A DNA stretch of 64,000 nt, taken from NCBI GenBank assembly GCA_944385055.1, contig CALWVT010000003.1, positions 124,001 through 188,000 of the forward strand, in the 5' to 3' direction. Numbering within the stretch: the stretch's first letter is position 1; each line of letters begins with the position of its first letter. The translations under genes and the position numbers were made by a program. This DNA comes from an uncultured Clostridia bacterium. GTDB taxonomy: Bacteria > Bacillota > Clostridia > Oscillospirales > Acutalibacteraceae. Below, piece by piece: positions 17,459 through 25,702 of this stretch. The notes under the pieces are model-generated. The model was given only the letters and a program-made list of their open reading frames with translations. It did no database searches and was not told where the DNA came from.

Positions 17459-17487
17459 TTGACAAGGCCCGCCGCTTCCTTTATAAT
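17459..17487 (+). promoter_or_regulatory. Consensus sigma-A promoter for the ATP-grasp operon
   Basis: TTGACA (17459-17464), a 17-base spacer and TATAAT (17482-17487), both hexamers perfect. It lies 93 bases before the first gene, suggesting strong constitutive transcription of the module. Confidence 0.88.
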
Positions 17488-17579
17488 CAAAGTATATTCG
17501 TGCGACAAAGACGTCTGCCCGGCGTCTTTGCCGCGCGATTTTTTTATTTTGCACGGTTTTTGAAAGGGAGGGAGCGCGG

Positions 17580-18893
17580 ATGAACGACCTCGTTCGGCAC
17601 GAAAAACAGATCAACCAGCAGCTGGCGCGCTATGGCGTTAAGTTCGGGATTTATCAAAATGGCGAATTCCACGAACGGCTGTTCCCGTTTGATACGATTC
17701 CCCGCGTGATTACGGCAGAAGAATGGGAAGGCCTGGAAAAGGGCCTGTGCCAGCGCGTGCGGGCTTTGAATGCGTTCTTAAAGGACATCTATGGGGAAAA
17801 GCACATCCTGAAAGACAAGGTGGTGCCGGAGGATTTCGTCTACCGCTCGCCGGGCTATTTGCCGCAGTGCGAAGGGATTACGCCGCCGAAAGGGGTCTAC
17901 AGCCACATTTCGGGCATCGACCTCGTCAAGGGCAAAGACGGCGTCTGGTACGTTTTGGAGGATAACCTGCGCATCCCGTCGGGCGCTTCGTATCCTTTGA
18001 TTGCGCGCGAATTGTGCCGCCGCTGCAGCCCGGAAACGTTCCGCCGCCACCACATCCGCGACAACCGCGGCTATGGCGCCCTTTTGCGCGAGACGATGGA
18101 CAGCGTCAACACCGGCGGCCTCAACGTGGTGTTTACGCCCGGGCGCTACAATGCCGCCTATTTCGAGCATTCCTACTTAGCCGAGCAGGCCGGCGCCGTG
18201 CTCGCGGAGGCGGGCGACCTGTATGTGCGGGATTCGACGCTTTATTACCGCTCCACCCACGGGGACGCGCGCGTCGGGGCGATTTACCGGCGAGTGTCCG
18301 ACGAATATATGGACCCGCTGTGCTTTGAAGCCTCGTCGTTAATCGGTGTGCCCAATCTCATGGCGGCGTACCGCGCGGGGAATGTGGCGGTTTTGAATGC
18401 GTTTGGCAACGGCGCTGCCGACGATAAGGGGATTTACTATTTCGTTCCGAAAATGATCCGCTACTATCTCCACGAGGAGCCGCTCCTCTCGAATGCGCCG
18501 ACGTATCTGCCGATCGACGAGAAGGACCGGGCGTATATCCTCGAGCATCTGCAGACGCTCGTGCTCAAAGACGTCGCGGAGGCCGGCGGCTACGGCGTCG
18601 TGTTCGGCGAAAAGCTCTCGAAAGCGGAACTTGCCGGTTGGCGCGAAAAGATTCTCGCACAGCCCCGCCGTTTCATCGCGCAGGAAGTGGTTGATTTTCA
18701 GGATCTGCCGATCATGGAAAACGGGGAAGAGGTCCTGCGCAAAGCGGATCTGCGCGCATTTGTGCTTTCGAGCGCCGGAAAGACCGTCGCCTGGCCCAGC
18801 GGCCTGACGCGCTTTTCGCGCAATCCCGACAGCTTTATTGTAAATTCTTCTCAGGGAGGAGACTTTAAGGACACATGGATACTGTCACGCTGA
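17580..18893 (+). CDS. Circularly permuted ATP-grasp protein (DUF404/DUF407)
   Basis: A 437-aa member of the CP_ATPgrasp family, predicted to form amide/peptide bonds with ATP. Family marks include SPGYLPQCEGITPPKGVYSH-like opening loops, the WYVLEDNLRIPSGASYP nucleotide-binding stretch, VFTPGRYNAAYFEHSYLA, and the late part GGYGVVFGEKL and QEVVDFQDLP. AAAGGGAGGGAG precedes the ATG. The next gene (alpha-E) begins inside its last 19 bases, and a transglutaminase-like gene follows. This trio is widespread, and comparative work on amidoligases (Iyer and colleagues) proposed that it makes or trims an unknown peptide. No substrate has been shown that I know of. The product is soluble, with no signal peptide. 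Confidence 0.92.
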   Translation: MNDLVRHEKQINQQLARYGVKFGIYQNGEFHERLFPFDTIPRVITAEEWEGLEKGLCQRVRALNAFLKDIYGEKHILKDKVVPEDFVYRSPGYLPQCEGITPPKGVYSHISGIDLVKGKDGVWYVLEDNLRIPSGASYPLIARELCRRCSPETFRRHHIRDNRGYGALLRETMDSVNTGGLNVVFTPGRYNAAYFEHSYLAEQAGAVLAEAGDLYVRDSTLYYRSTHGDARVGAIYRRVSDEYMDPLCFEASSLIGVPNLMAAYRAGNVAVLNAFGNGAADDKGIYYFVPKMIRYYLHEEPLLSNAPTYLPIDEKDRAYILEHLQTLVLKDVAEAGGYGVVFGEKLSKAELAGWREKILAQPRRFIAQEVVDFQDLPIMENGEEVLRKADLRAFVLSSAGKTVAWPSGLTRFSRNPDSFIVNSSQGGDFKDTWILSR

Positions 18894-19546
18894 GCAAACA
18901 GAACCGCCTGTTCTGGCTGGGCCGCTACGCCGAGCGCGCCCACACGACCATCCAGTATATGATGAAACAATTTGACCTTTCCATCGACGGGCAGCCCTAC
19001 GACTACCACCGCTTCTGCCGCCAGATGGGCATCCCGTGCGTGTATGAAAGCGAGGAGGATTTCTGCCGGCGCTATCTTTTCGACGGCGATTCGATTTATT
19101 CCGTGCGTTCGAGCGTCGAAGCCATGCTCGACAACGGCGTGACGCTGCGCGAGACGATCACGTCGCCGACGCTCGCATACCTGCAGATGGCGCATTCCGC
19201 GATGGATCTGGCCGCGCGCAGCGAGGCGCCGGCCGTCGAGCTGCAGTGGGTGCTCGACGATATCATGGCGTTTTGGGGCAGCTTTGACGACGCCGTCCCC
19301 GACGAGCATACGCGTAATTTGACAAAAGTCGGCGCCGCGGTGGAGCGCGTCAGCCTGATGCTGCGGCTCGACTGGAAGGGCGAGCGGCTTTCCCAGGAAT
19401 TGGAGAAGCTCTTAAACCGTCTGTATAAAACCGGCCTGACCCCGCAGCCGGAACCGCTGGAGGTCTTAAACCGCAGGGTGCTGCGCGGCGAAGAAATCGA
19501 CCGCGTGACGCTTTTAAACAGCGTGGAGGGGCTTTTCCGCGTATGA
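18875..19546 (+). CDS. Alpha-E domain protein (DUF403), short form
   Basis: A 223-aa, fully helical, glutamate-rich alpha-E protein. The N-terminus LFWLGRYAERAHTTIQYM is the family signature (usually LYWLGRYxERAE). Homologues are often about 310 aa, so this version is short, but start and stop both look natural. Alpha-E proteins accompany circularly permuted ATP-grasp enzymes and may act as a scaffold or as a second catalytic partner. The gene overlaps the ATP-grasp gene by 19 bases and the transglutaminase gene by four (ATGA), so the three are coupled. Confidence 0.88.
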   Translation: MDTVTLSKQNRLFWLGRYAERAHTTIQYMMKQFDLSIDGQPYDYHRFCRQMGIPCVYESEEDFCRRYLFDGDSIYSVRSSVEAMLDNGVTLRETITSPTLAYLQMAHSAMDLAARSEAPAVELQWVLDDIMAFWGSFDDAVPDEHTRNLTKVGAAVERVSLMLRLDWKGERLSQELEKLLNRLYKTGLTPQPEPLEVLNRRVLRGEEIDRVTLLNSVEGLFRV

Positions 19547-20319
19547 GCTGCGTGCTGCACTTTTTCTATGACACGCTTCTGGAATTTGCACAGCCCGTGC
19601 GCGCGCATGCGTTCGTGCTGCGGTGTTTGCCGCCGTCGTTTTCGGGGCAGGAAATTCTGGACGTCTCGCTTGATTTGAAGCCGCGCGTACCGTATGCGCT
19701 GCAAAAAGACAGCTTCGGGAACCTTTTGGAGATTGGCCGCATCGAAGCGCCGCACAGCCGGTTCCGCTACACGGTGCGCGGCTCTGTGCGGCGCGACGAC
19801 AGCCGGAAAAGGCCCGCCCCCTGCCCCGCGCTCTTTTCGCTGCCCTCGCCCTACACGCGGGAAAGCGCAGCGATGCGGGCGTTCTTCGAGGGCCTTTCCC
19901 TGCCCGACACGCCAAAAGCGCGCGCGTGGGCGCTGTCCGAAGCCGTGCGCGGGTATCTGGAATACGTGCCCGGTTCCACGGGCGTTGCGACGACGGCCGC
20001 CGAGGCGTTTTCCGCCGGGCGCGGCGTGTGTCAGGACTTTGCCCATGTTTATCTGGCACTCGCGCGCTGTGCGGGGCTTTCCGCGCGCTATGTCAACGGC
20101 TTGCCCGAAGGCGAAGGCGAAAGCCACGCGTGGTGCGAGGTCTGGCTCGACGGCATTTGGACCGGTATCGACCCGACGCGCGGCCAGTGGGCCGACGAGG
20201 GCTACCTGCGCCTGAATACCGGCCGCGATTTTGGCGACTGCCCGATGGAACGCGGCGTATTTTTGGGGAGCACGGCGCAGACGCAGACCGTCTTTATGCG
20301 CGTGCGCCGGGAGGCGTAG
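19543..20319 (+). CDS. Transglutaminase-like cysteine protease family protein
   Basis: A 258-aa protein with an N-terminal beta-rich domain (residues 1-100) and a transglutaminase core. The catalytic triad is readable: Cys in GRGVCQDFAHVYLALAR, His in ESHAWCEVWLDG and Asp in GIDPTRGQW. These enzymes in ATP-grasp/alpha-E operons are thought to act as peptidases on the peptide product. The start ATG overlaps the alpha-E stop (ATGA). There is no signal peptide, so it works in the cytoplasm. A hairpin follows 62 bases after the stop. Confidence 0.92.
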   Translation: MSCVLHFFYDTLLEFAQPVRAHAFVLRCLPPSFSGQEILDVSLDLKPRVPYALQKDSFGNLLEIGRIEAPHSRFRYTVRGSVRRDDSRKRPAPCPALFSLPSPYTRESAAMRAFFEGLSLPDTPKARAWALSEAVRGYLEYVPGSTGVATTAAEAFSAGRGVCQDFAHVYLALARCAGLSARYVNGLPEGEGESHAWCEVWLDGIWTGIDPTRGQWADEGYLRLNTGRDFGDCPMERGVFLGSTAQTQTVFMRVRREA

Positions 20320-20381
20320 GGCAGCGCCCCTTTTTTTGAATAGATCAAAACGAAACAATGGCCCGCAGCGGCGCGAAAGGG

Positions 20382-20422
20382 ATGTCCTTTTTTGCCGTTT
20401 TGCGGCGGAAAGGACGTTTTTT
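20382..20422 (+). promoter_or_regulatory. Terminator-like hairpin enclosing the next ribosome site
   Basis: ATGTCCTTT (20382-20390) pairs with AAAGGACGT (20409-20417), with an inner GCCG/CGGC helix, followed by five T and then the ATG at 20423. The ribosome site AAAGGA is in the 3' arm, so the hairpin can both end transcription and hide the start of the AstE-like gene. A regulatory role is inferred. Confidence 0.6.
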
Positions 20423-21343
20423 ATGGTACAGGAAGTTGTGCGCCTTCCTTTAGCGGTGGGGGAGGAGCTCGCCATCCGCAAAAACCGCCTCGGTGAAGGG
20501 GGGAAGCGTTTCTGCGTCGTCACCGGCACGCACGGCGACGAGCTCGAGGGGCAGTACGTCGTATGGCGGCTAAACCGGCTGTTGACCGAACACCCGGAGT
20601 GGCTGTGCGGCACCGTGGACCTTTACCCCGCCTTAAACCCGCTGGGCATCAGCACGATCACGCGCGGCATCCCCCTGTGCGACCTCGATATGAACCGCAC
20701 GTTCCCGGGCTCCGAAACGGGCTCGATGTCCGAATATATTGCGGCGAAGCTCACGGAGGATTTAAAGGGCGCGGCCGCGTGCGTCGATATCCACGCGAGC
20801 AACATTTTCCTGCGGGAGATCCCCCAGGTGCGCGTCAATGTGAACACAGCTTCCCGCCTCGTGCCGATGGCAAAGCGTTTGAATATGGATTTTATCTGGG
20901 TCCATGCGGCGGCGACCGTACTCGAGTCGACGCTGGCATATAACCTGAATGCGCTCGACACGCCGACGCTCGTCGTCGAGATGGGCGTCGGGATGCGCCT
21001 GACGCGCAGCTACGGCGACCAGCTTTTAAATGGCCTGCTCTCGCTGATGCAGTCGCTCGGCATGTGGAAGGGCCCCGTCGACCCCATTACGGACCCGCTG
21101 CTCGGCGATGATGGGAACGTTTCGTTTTTAAATGCGTCGGGCCCGGGCATCTTTGTGCCGTGTGTCGGCCACGCGGCCCGCGTCGAAAAGGGGCAGGAAG
21201 TCGGCATCGTCGCCGATCCCCTGACCGGGGAAATCCGCGAGACGCTCAAAAGCCCGGTTTCGGGGCTGCTCTTTACGCTGCGGGAGTACCCGGTTGTGTA
21301 TGAGGGCTCACTGCTCGCGCGCATTTTGGAACTGCAGGCGTAA
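20423..21343 (+). CDS. AstE/AspA-like zinc deacylase or carboxypeptidase
   Basis: A 306-aa member of the succinylglutamate desuccinylase/aspartoacylase branch of M14 zinc enzymes. Zinc ligands are in place: His37 and Glu40 in GTHGDELEG and His124 in CVDIHASN. The substrate motif DLDMNRTFPGSETG is intact, and a C-terminal beta domain (about 215-306) is present. It should remove an acyl or amino-acid group from a small substrate. GGAAAGGA is five to twelve bases before the ATG, inside a hairpin. The following gene is a paralogue without zinc ligands. Its position after the ATP-grasp trio suggests it acts on the same product. Confidence 0.9.
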   Translation: MVQEVVRLPLAVGEELAIRKNRLGEGGKRFCVVTGTHGDELEGQYVVWRLNRLLTEHPEWLCGTVDLYPALNPLGISTITRGIPLCDLDMNRTFPGSETGSMSEYIAAKLTEDLKGAAACVDIHASNIFLREIPQVRVNVNTASRLVPMAKRLNMDFIWVHAAATVLESTLAYNLNALDTPTLVVEMGVGMRLTRSYGDQLLNGLLSLMQSLGMWKGPVDPITDPLLGDDGNVSFLNASGPGIFVPCVGHAARVEKGQEVGIVADPLTGEIRETLKSPVSGLLFTLREYPVVYEGSLLARILELQA

Positions 21344-21360
21344 GGAGGGCTGTTAGAAAG

Positions 21361-22320
21361 ATGGAAGAAAAGATTTTATTTACGGTTGACACGCCGTACC
21401 GGCCCTCCTTGCCCGTCAAGGGCTGGTTTTTCGGCAACCCGGAGAAAAAGAGCCTTGCCGTGATGGGTGCTTTACGCGGCAACGAGATCCAGCAGATGTA
21501 CGTGTGCGCGCGGCTCGTGCGGGCACTGGAAGCCGTCGAAAAGGCGGGGCTTTTGGCAGAGGATTGCGGCCTTCTCGTCGTGCCGTGCGCGAACCAATTC
21601 TCGATGAACGTCGGGCGCCGCTTCTGGGCCGCCGACAACACGGACATCAACCGCATGTTCCCGGGCTATGACGCGGGCGAGACGACCCAGCGCATCGCCG
21701 CGCGGGTTTTCCATGCGCTGCAGGGCTACCAGTACGGCGTGCAGCTCGCGAGTTTTTACATGCCCGGCGACCATCTGCCGCACGTGCGCATCATGGAAAC
21801 GGGCTATCAGCACGCCGAGGAGGCCACGGCGTTCGGGCTGCCGTACATTCTCCTGCGCACGCCGCAGTCGTACGACACGACGACGTTAAACTACAACTGG
21901 CAGATCTGGTCGACGCAGGCGTTTTCGCTGTACACGACGTCGACCGACCACATCGATGAGCCGGCCGCCGCGACCGCGGTGGAGGCCGTGCTGCGCTTTC
22001 TGTCGCTGAAGGGGTTTTCCCGCCAGATGTTCCCGCGCTTGACCACAAGGCCGACGCTGTTTCGCGAAAACCAGCTGCACAACATCCTCTCCACGGCCGG
22101 CGGGCTTTTGCTGTGCCGCCGCAAGCCCGGCGACCCGGTCGAAAAGGGCGACGTGCTGTGCGAAATCTTAAACCCGTGCACGTGCGAGGTGCTCGAACAG
22201 CTGCGCGCCGACTGCCGCGGGCAGGTCTTTTTCTGCCACCACACGCAGCTGATCAACGGCCACGAGGTCGCGTACCGCATCCTGCCGGACGAGGAAAAGG
22301 GCTTTTTGTTTTACGATTGA
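21361..22320 (+). CDS. AstE/AspA-like paralogue lacking zinc ligands (probable pseudoenzyme)
   Basis: A 319-aa relative of the preceding protein. The fold signatures remain (NTDINRMFPGYDAGETT matches DLDMNRTFPGSETG; the same C-terminal domain LCRRKPGDPVEKGDVLCEI). However, the first zinc motif HGDE is RGNE (Arg39, Glu42), and the third ligand, aligned to His124 of the partner, is Ala130 (VQLASFYMPGDHLPHVRI against VDIHASNIFLREIPQVRV). Zinc binding at the usual place therefore seems lost. It may be a structural partner or sensor, or use a shifted site (His139/His142 lie nearby). The start follows AAGGAGGG, 17 bases after its partner's stop, so they are co-translated. Confidence 0.85.
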   Translation: MEEKILFTVDTPYRPSLPVKGWFFGNPEKKSLAVMGALRGNEIQQMYVCARLVRALEAVEKAGLLAEDCGLLVVPCANQFSMNVGRRFWAADNTDINRMFPGYDAGETTQRIAARVFHALQGYQYGVQLASFYMPGDHLPHVRIMETGYQHAEEATAFGLPYILLRTPQSYDTTTLNYNWQIWSTQAFSLYTTSTDHIDEPAAATAVEAVLRFLSLKGFSRQMFPRLTTRPTLFRENQLHNILSTAGGLLLCRRKPGDPVEKGDVLCEILNPCTCEVLEQLRADCRGQVFFCHHTQLINGHEVAYRILPDEEKGFLFYD

Positions 22321-22333
22321 CCGAAGAGAAAGA

Positions 22334-22377
22334 TAAAAAAACGGGCGCGCCGGTTTTTCACGGCGCGCCTGTTCTTT
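22334..22377. terminator. Bidirectional intrinsic terminator
   Basis: ACGGGCGCGCCG (22341-22352) pairs with CGGCGCGCCTGT (22361-22372). On the minus strand the stem is followed by seven T; on the plus strand by TTCTTT. It separates the AstE pair from the converging membrane genes. Confidence 0.8.
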
Positions 22378-22410
22378 CGTGTTTGGCGTATGAGATAGCA
22401 GGTCTGCGGT

Positions 22411-22815
22411 TTAGGCCGCTTTCGTATCCGCGTCTTTGAGCATGAGTGTGCGGTACAAAAACGCGTTGCACACGCAGATGCCCGTCATGATGCCCAGCGG
22501 CAGCAGCGGCGAAATGCCGGATGCGGCCGGAACGAATTTCACGATGATAAAGAGCACATAACACGCGAGGCTTGCAATGTACATCTCCCAGAACAGCCTC
22601 CACGGCGGGCCTTTATGCGGCGCGGTGCTGAAAAGCAGGCTCGGGCAGAAGCAGTAGCCCACAAGGAAACACACATTTGCGATGAGGTTCAATACGCGCA
22701 GCGGCACGAAGCCCGCCTGGCCGTACAGTTCCGTGCAGACCTGTGCCACCACAAGCAGACACGTGCCGGCTATATACAGCGTGAGCCAGACGGCAGATTT
22801 CGTGGCTTTCTTCAT
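22411..22815 (-). CDS. Small four-helix membrane protein, unknown function
   Basis: A 134-aa integral membrane protein with four hydrophobic segments (about 8-30, 40-60, 75-93 and 100-122). I do not recognise the family. ATG 22815 follows GGAGGTG; the longer frame to 22836 has no ribosome site. It lies 27 bases after another small membrane gene, with which it probably forms a complex or at least an operon. No enzymatic motif is visible. Confidence 0.7.
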   Translation of the reverse strand: MKKATKSAVWLTLYIAGTCLLVVAQVCTELYGQAGFVPLRVLNLIANVCFLVGYCFCPSLLFSTAPHKGPPWRLFWEMYIASLACYVLFIIVKFVPAASGISPLLPLGIMTGICVCNAFLYRTLMLKDADTKAA

Positions 22816-22842
22816 CGAGTACACCTCCTGTTCCAAAAGTTT

Positions 22843-23277
22843 TCAAGTCGTTTCTTTGTCTATGCGTTCGTGCGCGTCCGTCCAGAGCTTCAGCGCGACG
22901 AGCCAGAGCATCCACGCGGCATAGCCGAGGACGTACCCGATCCCTGCGAGCCCCGTCGATGGAACTGCATAGGAGAGCACGAGGCACAGTGCATAGAGGA
23001 AAATCCCCACAATGCCCAGCCGATACCACGGCCGCTGCATGCGGGGTATCCCGACGTCTTTTTTGCGGTCCGTCTTCGGGCGCGCGAACAAAATGCAGCC
23101 CCAGAAGACGAGTAAACCAATCCAATAGAGGACAAATCCGAGCGCGGACGTGCGGTCGGACAGGCGCAGCGCCGGCGCGGCAATCCATGCCGCAGAGAAC
23201 GCCACAACCGCGACCCAAAACCAATGCGCTTGTTTCCAGCTCGTCTTTGTCCGGGCTTCCTGCGTCAACGCTTTCAT
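22843..23277 (-). CDS. Small membrane protein, unknown function
   Basis: A 144-aa protein with four hydrophobic segments (about 19-37, 45-64, 87-108 and 110-130) and a basic loop RPKTDRKKDVG between the second and third. I do not recognise it. GGGAGG lies nine bases before the ATG. It is the first gene of a two-gene minus-strand unit. Confidence 0.68.
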   Translation of the reverse strand: MKALTQEARTKTSWKQAHWFWVAVVAFSAAWIAAPALRLSDRTSALGFVLYWIGLLVFWGCILFARPKTDRKKDVGIPRMQRPWYRLGIVGIFLYALCLVLSYAVPSTGLAGIGYVLGYAAWMLWLVALKLWTDAHERIDKETT

Positions 23278-23280
23278 TCG

Positions 23281-23591
23281 GGTGGCCTCCCTTCAAATTT
23301 CGTTTGTGAGGCGGTCAAATCTTCTGGCCCATGGGACTCACACCTTTCTGTTCGTGAAGATTTCTTTTGTATCATCATTTTCCGTAAAAGAATATTGAAA
23401 TCCTATTTATCCATCTTTATCATACTCTACATGGAAAGAAAATGCAATAAGATTTAGAAAAATGTTGAAAAAATTTTAGAAAGTGCTTTCAATTTCGCCG
23501 CCCCTTCGCAAAACGGCCGCGGATATGGTACAATAAACGAAAACGACGCGGCGCGCCGGTTTCTGCGCGGCCGCAAAAAGGGGGAACGGCT
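23281..23591. other. Divergent intergenic region with rsmE promoter
   Basis: About 310 bases, AT-rich from 23330 to 23470. It serves both the minus-strand membrane genes and the plus-strand rsmE. TTCGCA (23505-23510) and TACAAT (23529-23534), 18 bases apart, are the best promoter for rsmE. I see no gene or strong hairpin in it. Confidence 0.5.
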
Positions 23592-24308
23592 GTGCCGCGC
23601 TTTTTTCTGGATACAATCCCGGACGACGAGGCGGTGATTTTGGGCGAGGACGCGCGCCATATCGCGAAGAGCCTGCGCATGCGCCCGGGCGAGGAAGTGA
23701 CGCTGTGCGACTGTTTGGGCTACGATTACCGCGGGGAAATCGCGGAGGTTTCGCCCGAAGCCGTGCGCGTGCGGATTTTGGAGATCTGCAAGAGCTTCGC
23801 GGAGCCTTCGGTGCAGGTTACGCTGTGCCAGGCGCTTTTAAAGGGCGACAAGATGGATTGGGTCGTGCAGAAGGCTGTCGAGCTCGGCGTGCGGCGCATC
23901 CAGCCGATGGTGACGGCGCGCTGCGTGTCGCGCCCGGACGAAAAGGCACTTTCGAAAAAAACGCAGCGCTGGCAGAAGATTGCGCTCGAGGCCGCCAAGC
24001 AGAGCGGCCGCGGCATCATCCCGGAAGTGCTGCCGGCCGTTTCGTTTCAAAAGGCCGTAAAGGCCGCGCCGAAGCCGCGGCTGCTGTTTTACGAGGGCGG
24101 CGGCCGGCGCGTGCCGGAGCTGCTTTCCGAAACGGAGGCGGCGCTTTCGATGTTCATCGGCCCCGAAGGCGGTTTTGCGGACGAAGAGGTCGCGCAGATG
24201 GAAGCCGAGGGCGGCGTGCGCGCGACGCTCGGGCCGCGGATCCTTCGCGCGGAGACGGCGCCGCTCGCGGCCCTTGCGGCCGTGATGGTTGTGACGGGAA
24301 ATTTATGA
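23592..24308 (+). CDS. rsmE: 16S rRNA (uracil-1498-N3)-methyltransferase RsmE
   Basis: A 238-aa SPOUT-class methyltransferase that methylates U1498 in the decoding region of 16S rRNA using S-adenosylmethionine. An N-terminal PUA-like part (HIAKSLRMRPGEEVTLCD) precedes the trefoil-knot motifs: LLKGDKMDWVVQKAVELGV, FIGPEGGF and LGPRILRAETAPLAAL, all diagnostic. GTG at 23592 is the start, after a GGGGGAA stretch. The SDR gene follows 16 bases after the stop, so the two share a transcript. Confidence 0.96.
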   Translation: MPRFFLDTIPDDEAVILGEDARHIAKSLRMRPGEEVTLCDCLGYDYRGEIAEVSPEAVRVRILEICKSFAEPSVQVTLCQALLKGDKMDWVVQKAVELGVRRIQPMVTARCVSRPDEKALSKKTQRWQKIALEAAKQSGRGIIPEVLPAVSFQKAVKAAPKPRLLFYEGGGRRVPELLSETEAALSMFIGPEGGFADEEVAQMEAEGGVRATLGPRILRAETAPLAALAAVMVVTGNL

Positions 24309-24324
24309 GGGGGAATTTTGCAAG

Positions 24325-25038
24325 ATGGAAAAACGGGCACTCGTGACCGGCGGCAGCGGCGGTATCGGCGCGGCGATCTGCCGGCGGCTCGTGCGCGACG
24401 GCTGGAGCGTGACCTTTACGTTCTGCCGCCACGAGAAGAAGGCGGCGGCCCTTTCGCGCGAAACGGGCGCGTTCGCGATGCGTGCGGACCTTTCGAGCCG
24501 CGCGTCGTGTGAGGAGCTGTTTGCGCGGACGGGCGCGGTGGAATTGCTCGTCAACAACGCCGGCATTGCGCAGCAGAAGATGTTTCAGGATATCACGGAG
24601 GAGGACTGGCGCCGCATGTTCGCGGTGGATGTTGACGGCGTGTTCCGCTGCTGCCAGCTCGCGCTGCCGCATATGCTGCATGAAAAGCGCGGCAGCATCG
24701 TAAACATCTCTTCGATGTGGGGCATTTCAGGCGCGTCGTGCGAGGTACACTATTCGGCGGCGAAGGCGGCGGTCATCGGGCTGACGAAAGCGCTCGCCAA
24801 AGAGCTCGGCCCGAGCCACATCCGCGTCAACTGCGTGGCGCCGGGCGTCATTGACACGCCGATGAACGCGCGCCACGGCGAAAAAGTGTTGAAAGAACTC
24901 GCCGAAGAGACGCCGCTCGGGCGCCTCGGCACGCCGGAAGACGTCGCCGCGGCGGTGGCGTTCCTCGGCAGCGACAAGGCGTCGTTTATTACGGGCCAGG
25001 TCCTCACGGTGGACGGCGGCTTTTTGGGAGTGACCTGA
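24325..25038 (+). CDS. Short-chain dehydrogenase/reductase (FabG-like)
   Basis: A 237-aa classical SDR, an NAD(P)H-dependent oxidoreductase. It has the Rossmann motif TGGSGGIGAA (residues about 8-17), the NNAGIA motif, the catalytic Ser in VNISSMWG, and the YSAAKAA Tyr-Lys pair; it ends VLTVDGGFLGVT like FabG. It may be 3-oxoacyl-ACP reductase or a generic SDR; no other fatty-acid gene is near, so I leave the substrate open. GAGGGGG precedes the ATG. Confidence 0.88.
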   Translation: MEKRALVTGGSGGIGAAICRRLVRDGWSVTFTFCRHEKKAAALSRETGAFAMRADLSSRASCEELFARTGAVELLVNNAGIAQQKMFQDITEEDWRRMFAVDVDGVFRCCQLALPHMLHEKRGSIVNISSMWGISGASCEVHYSAAKAAVIGLTKALAKELGPSHIRVNCVAPGVIDTPMNARHGEKVLKELAEETPLGRLGTPEDVAAAVAFLGSDKASFITGQVLTVDGGFLGVT

Positions 25039-25055
25039 AACTCCCGTCGCCCGAA

Positions 25056-25096
25056 CCCCGGGGGTTCAGCCCCTTTCCCGGGGGGTTCAGCCCTTT
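25056..25096 (+). repeat. Tandem duplication of about 20 bases
   Basis: Two imperfect copies of CCCGGGGGTTCAGCCC plus a short C/T tail follow one another between the SDR and GNAT genes, just before a GATA GATA A stretch. It looks like a local replication slip in the intergenic spacer. Confidence 0.6.
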
Positions 25097-25122
25097 ATAG
25101 ATAGATAGAAAGGAAGATCCGA

Positions 25123-25578
25123 ATGCTCACCTATCAAGATTTTCAAAAAGCAGACGAAGCCCTCTTTTTAAACATGGAGGAGGCTTTTAACGCCACCGAC
25201 GCGATGCTGCACCCGACCTCCCTCGAAAAGCGCCGCCGCACGTTTGCGGCCGCGGTTTCCGAAGACCCGACCGTGCGCGGGGTATTCTGCCTTTCCGACG
25301 GGGTTCCTGCCGGTTACGCGGTTTTAAGCCGCGGCTTTTCGACCGATTTCGGCGGGTACGTGCTGTGGGTCGAGGAGATTTTTGTCGATGCGGCGTTTCG
25401 CGGCCAGGGCATCGGGCGCGCGTTTTTGGAGTGGATCACAAAGACCGCCGCGAAGGACTGCGCGCTTGTGCGGTTAGAGGTCGCGCCCGAAAACCCGCGC
25501 GCCGCAAAGCTGTATGAGGCCATGGGTTTTCAAACGCTCGCATACCGGCAGTACATCCGCCCGCAGTCGGGTGCTTAA
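25123..25578 (+). CDS. GNAT family N-acetyltransferase
   Basis: A 151-aa single-domain acetyl-CoA-dependent transferase. The acetyl-CoA loop reads VDAAFRGQGIGRAFLEW (R/QxxGxG/A pattern, about residues 85-101), followed by the usual ARLEVAPENPRAAKLYEAMGF-type strand and helix (here VRLEVAPENPRAAK). The substrate cannot be inferred. AAAGGAAG precedes the ATG. Confidence 0.9.
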   Translation: MLTYQDFQKADEALFLNMEEAFNATDAMLHPTSLEKRRRTFAAAVSEDPTVRGVFCLSDGVPAGYAVLSRGFSTDFGGYVLWVEEIFVDAAFRGQGIGRAFLEWITKTAAKDCALVRLEVAPENPRAAKLYEAMGFQTLAYRQYIRPQSGA

Positions 25579-25642
25579 AAGAATCGTATCCGTTTTGTTG
25601 CAAGTCTAACAAAACTGTAAGCATAAAACGTTATGTAAACCC

Positions 25643-25671
25643 TTGATGCCCCCATGCATTCATGATAGAAT
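25643..25671 (+). promoter_or_regulatory. Promoter of the peptide-binding lipoprotein gene
   Basis: TTGATG (25643-25648), 17-base spacer, TAGAAT (25666-25671), 32 bases before the start codon. Confidence 0.7.
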
Positions 25672-25702
25672 TTTGATGGAACGAAGAAACGGAGGGGTGC
25701 AG

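Noticed and set aside
19096-20613. 505-aa minus-strand frame opposite the alpha-E and transglutaminase genes
   Set aside because: It covers three well-supported genes on the other strand and has no domain.
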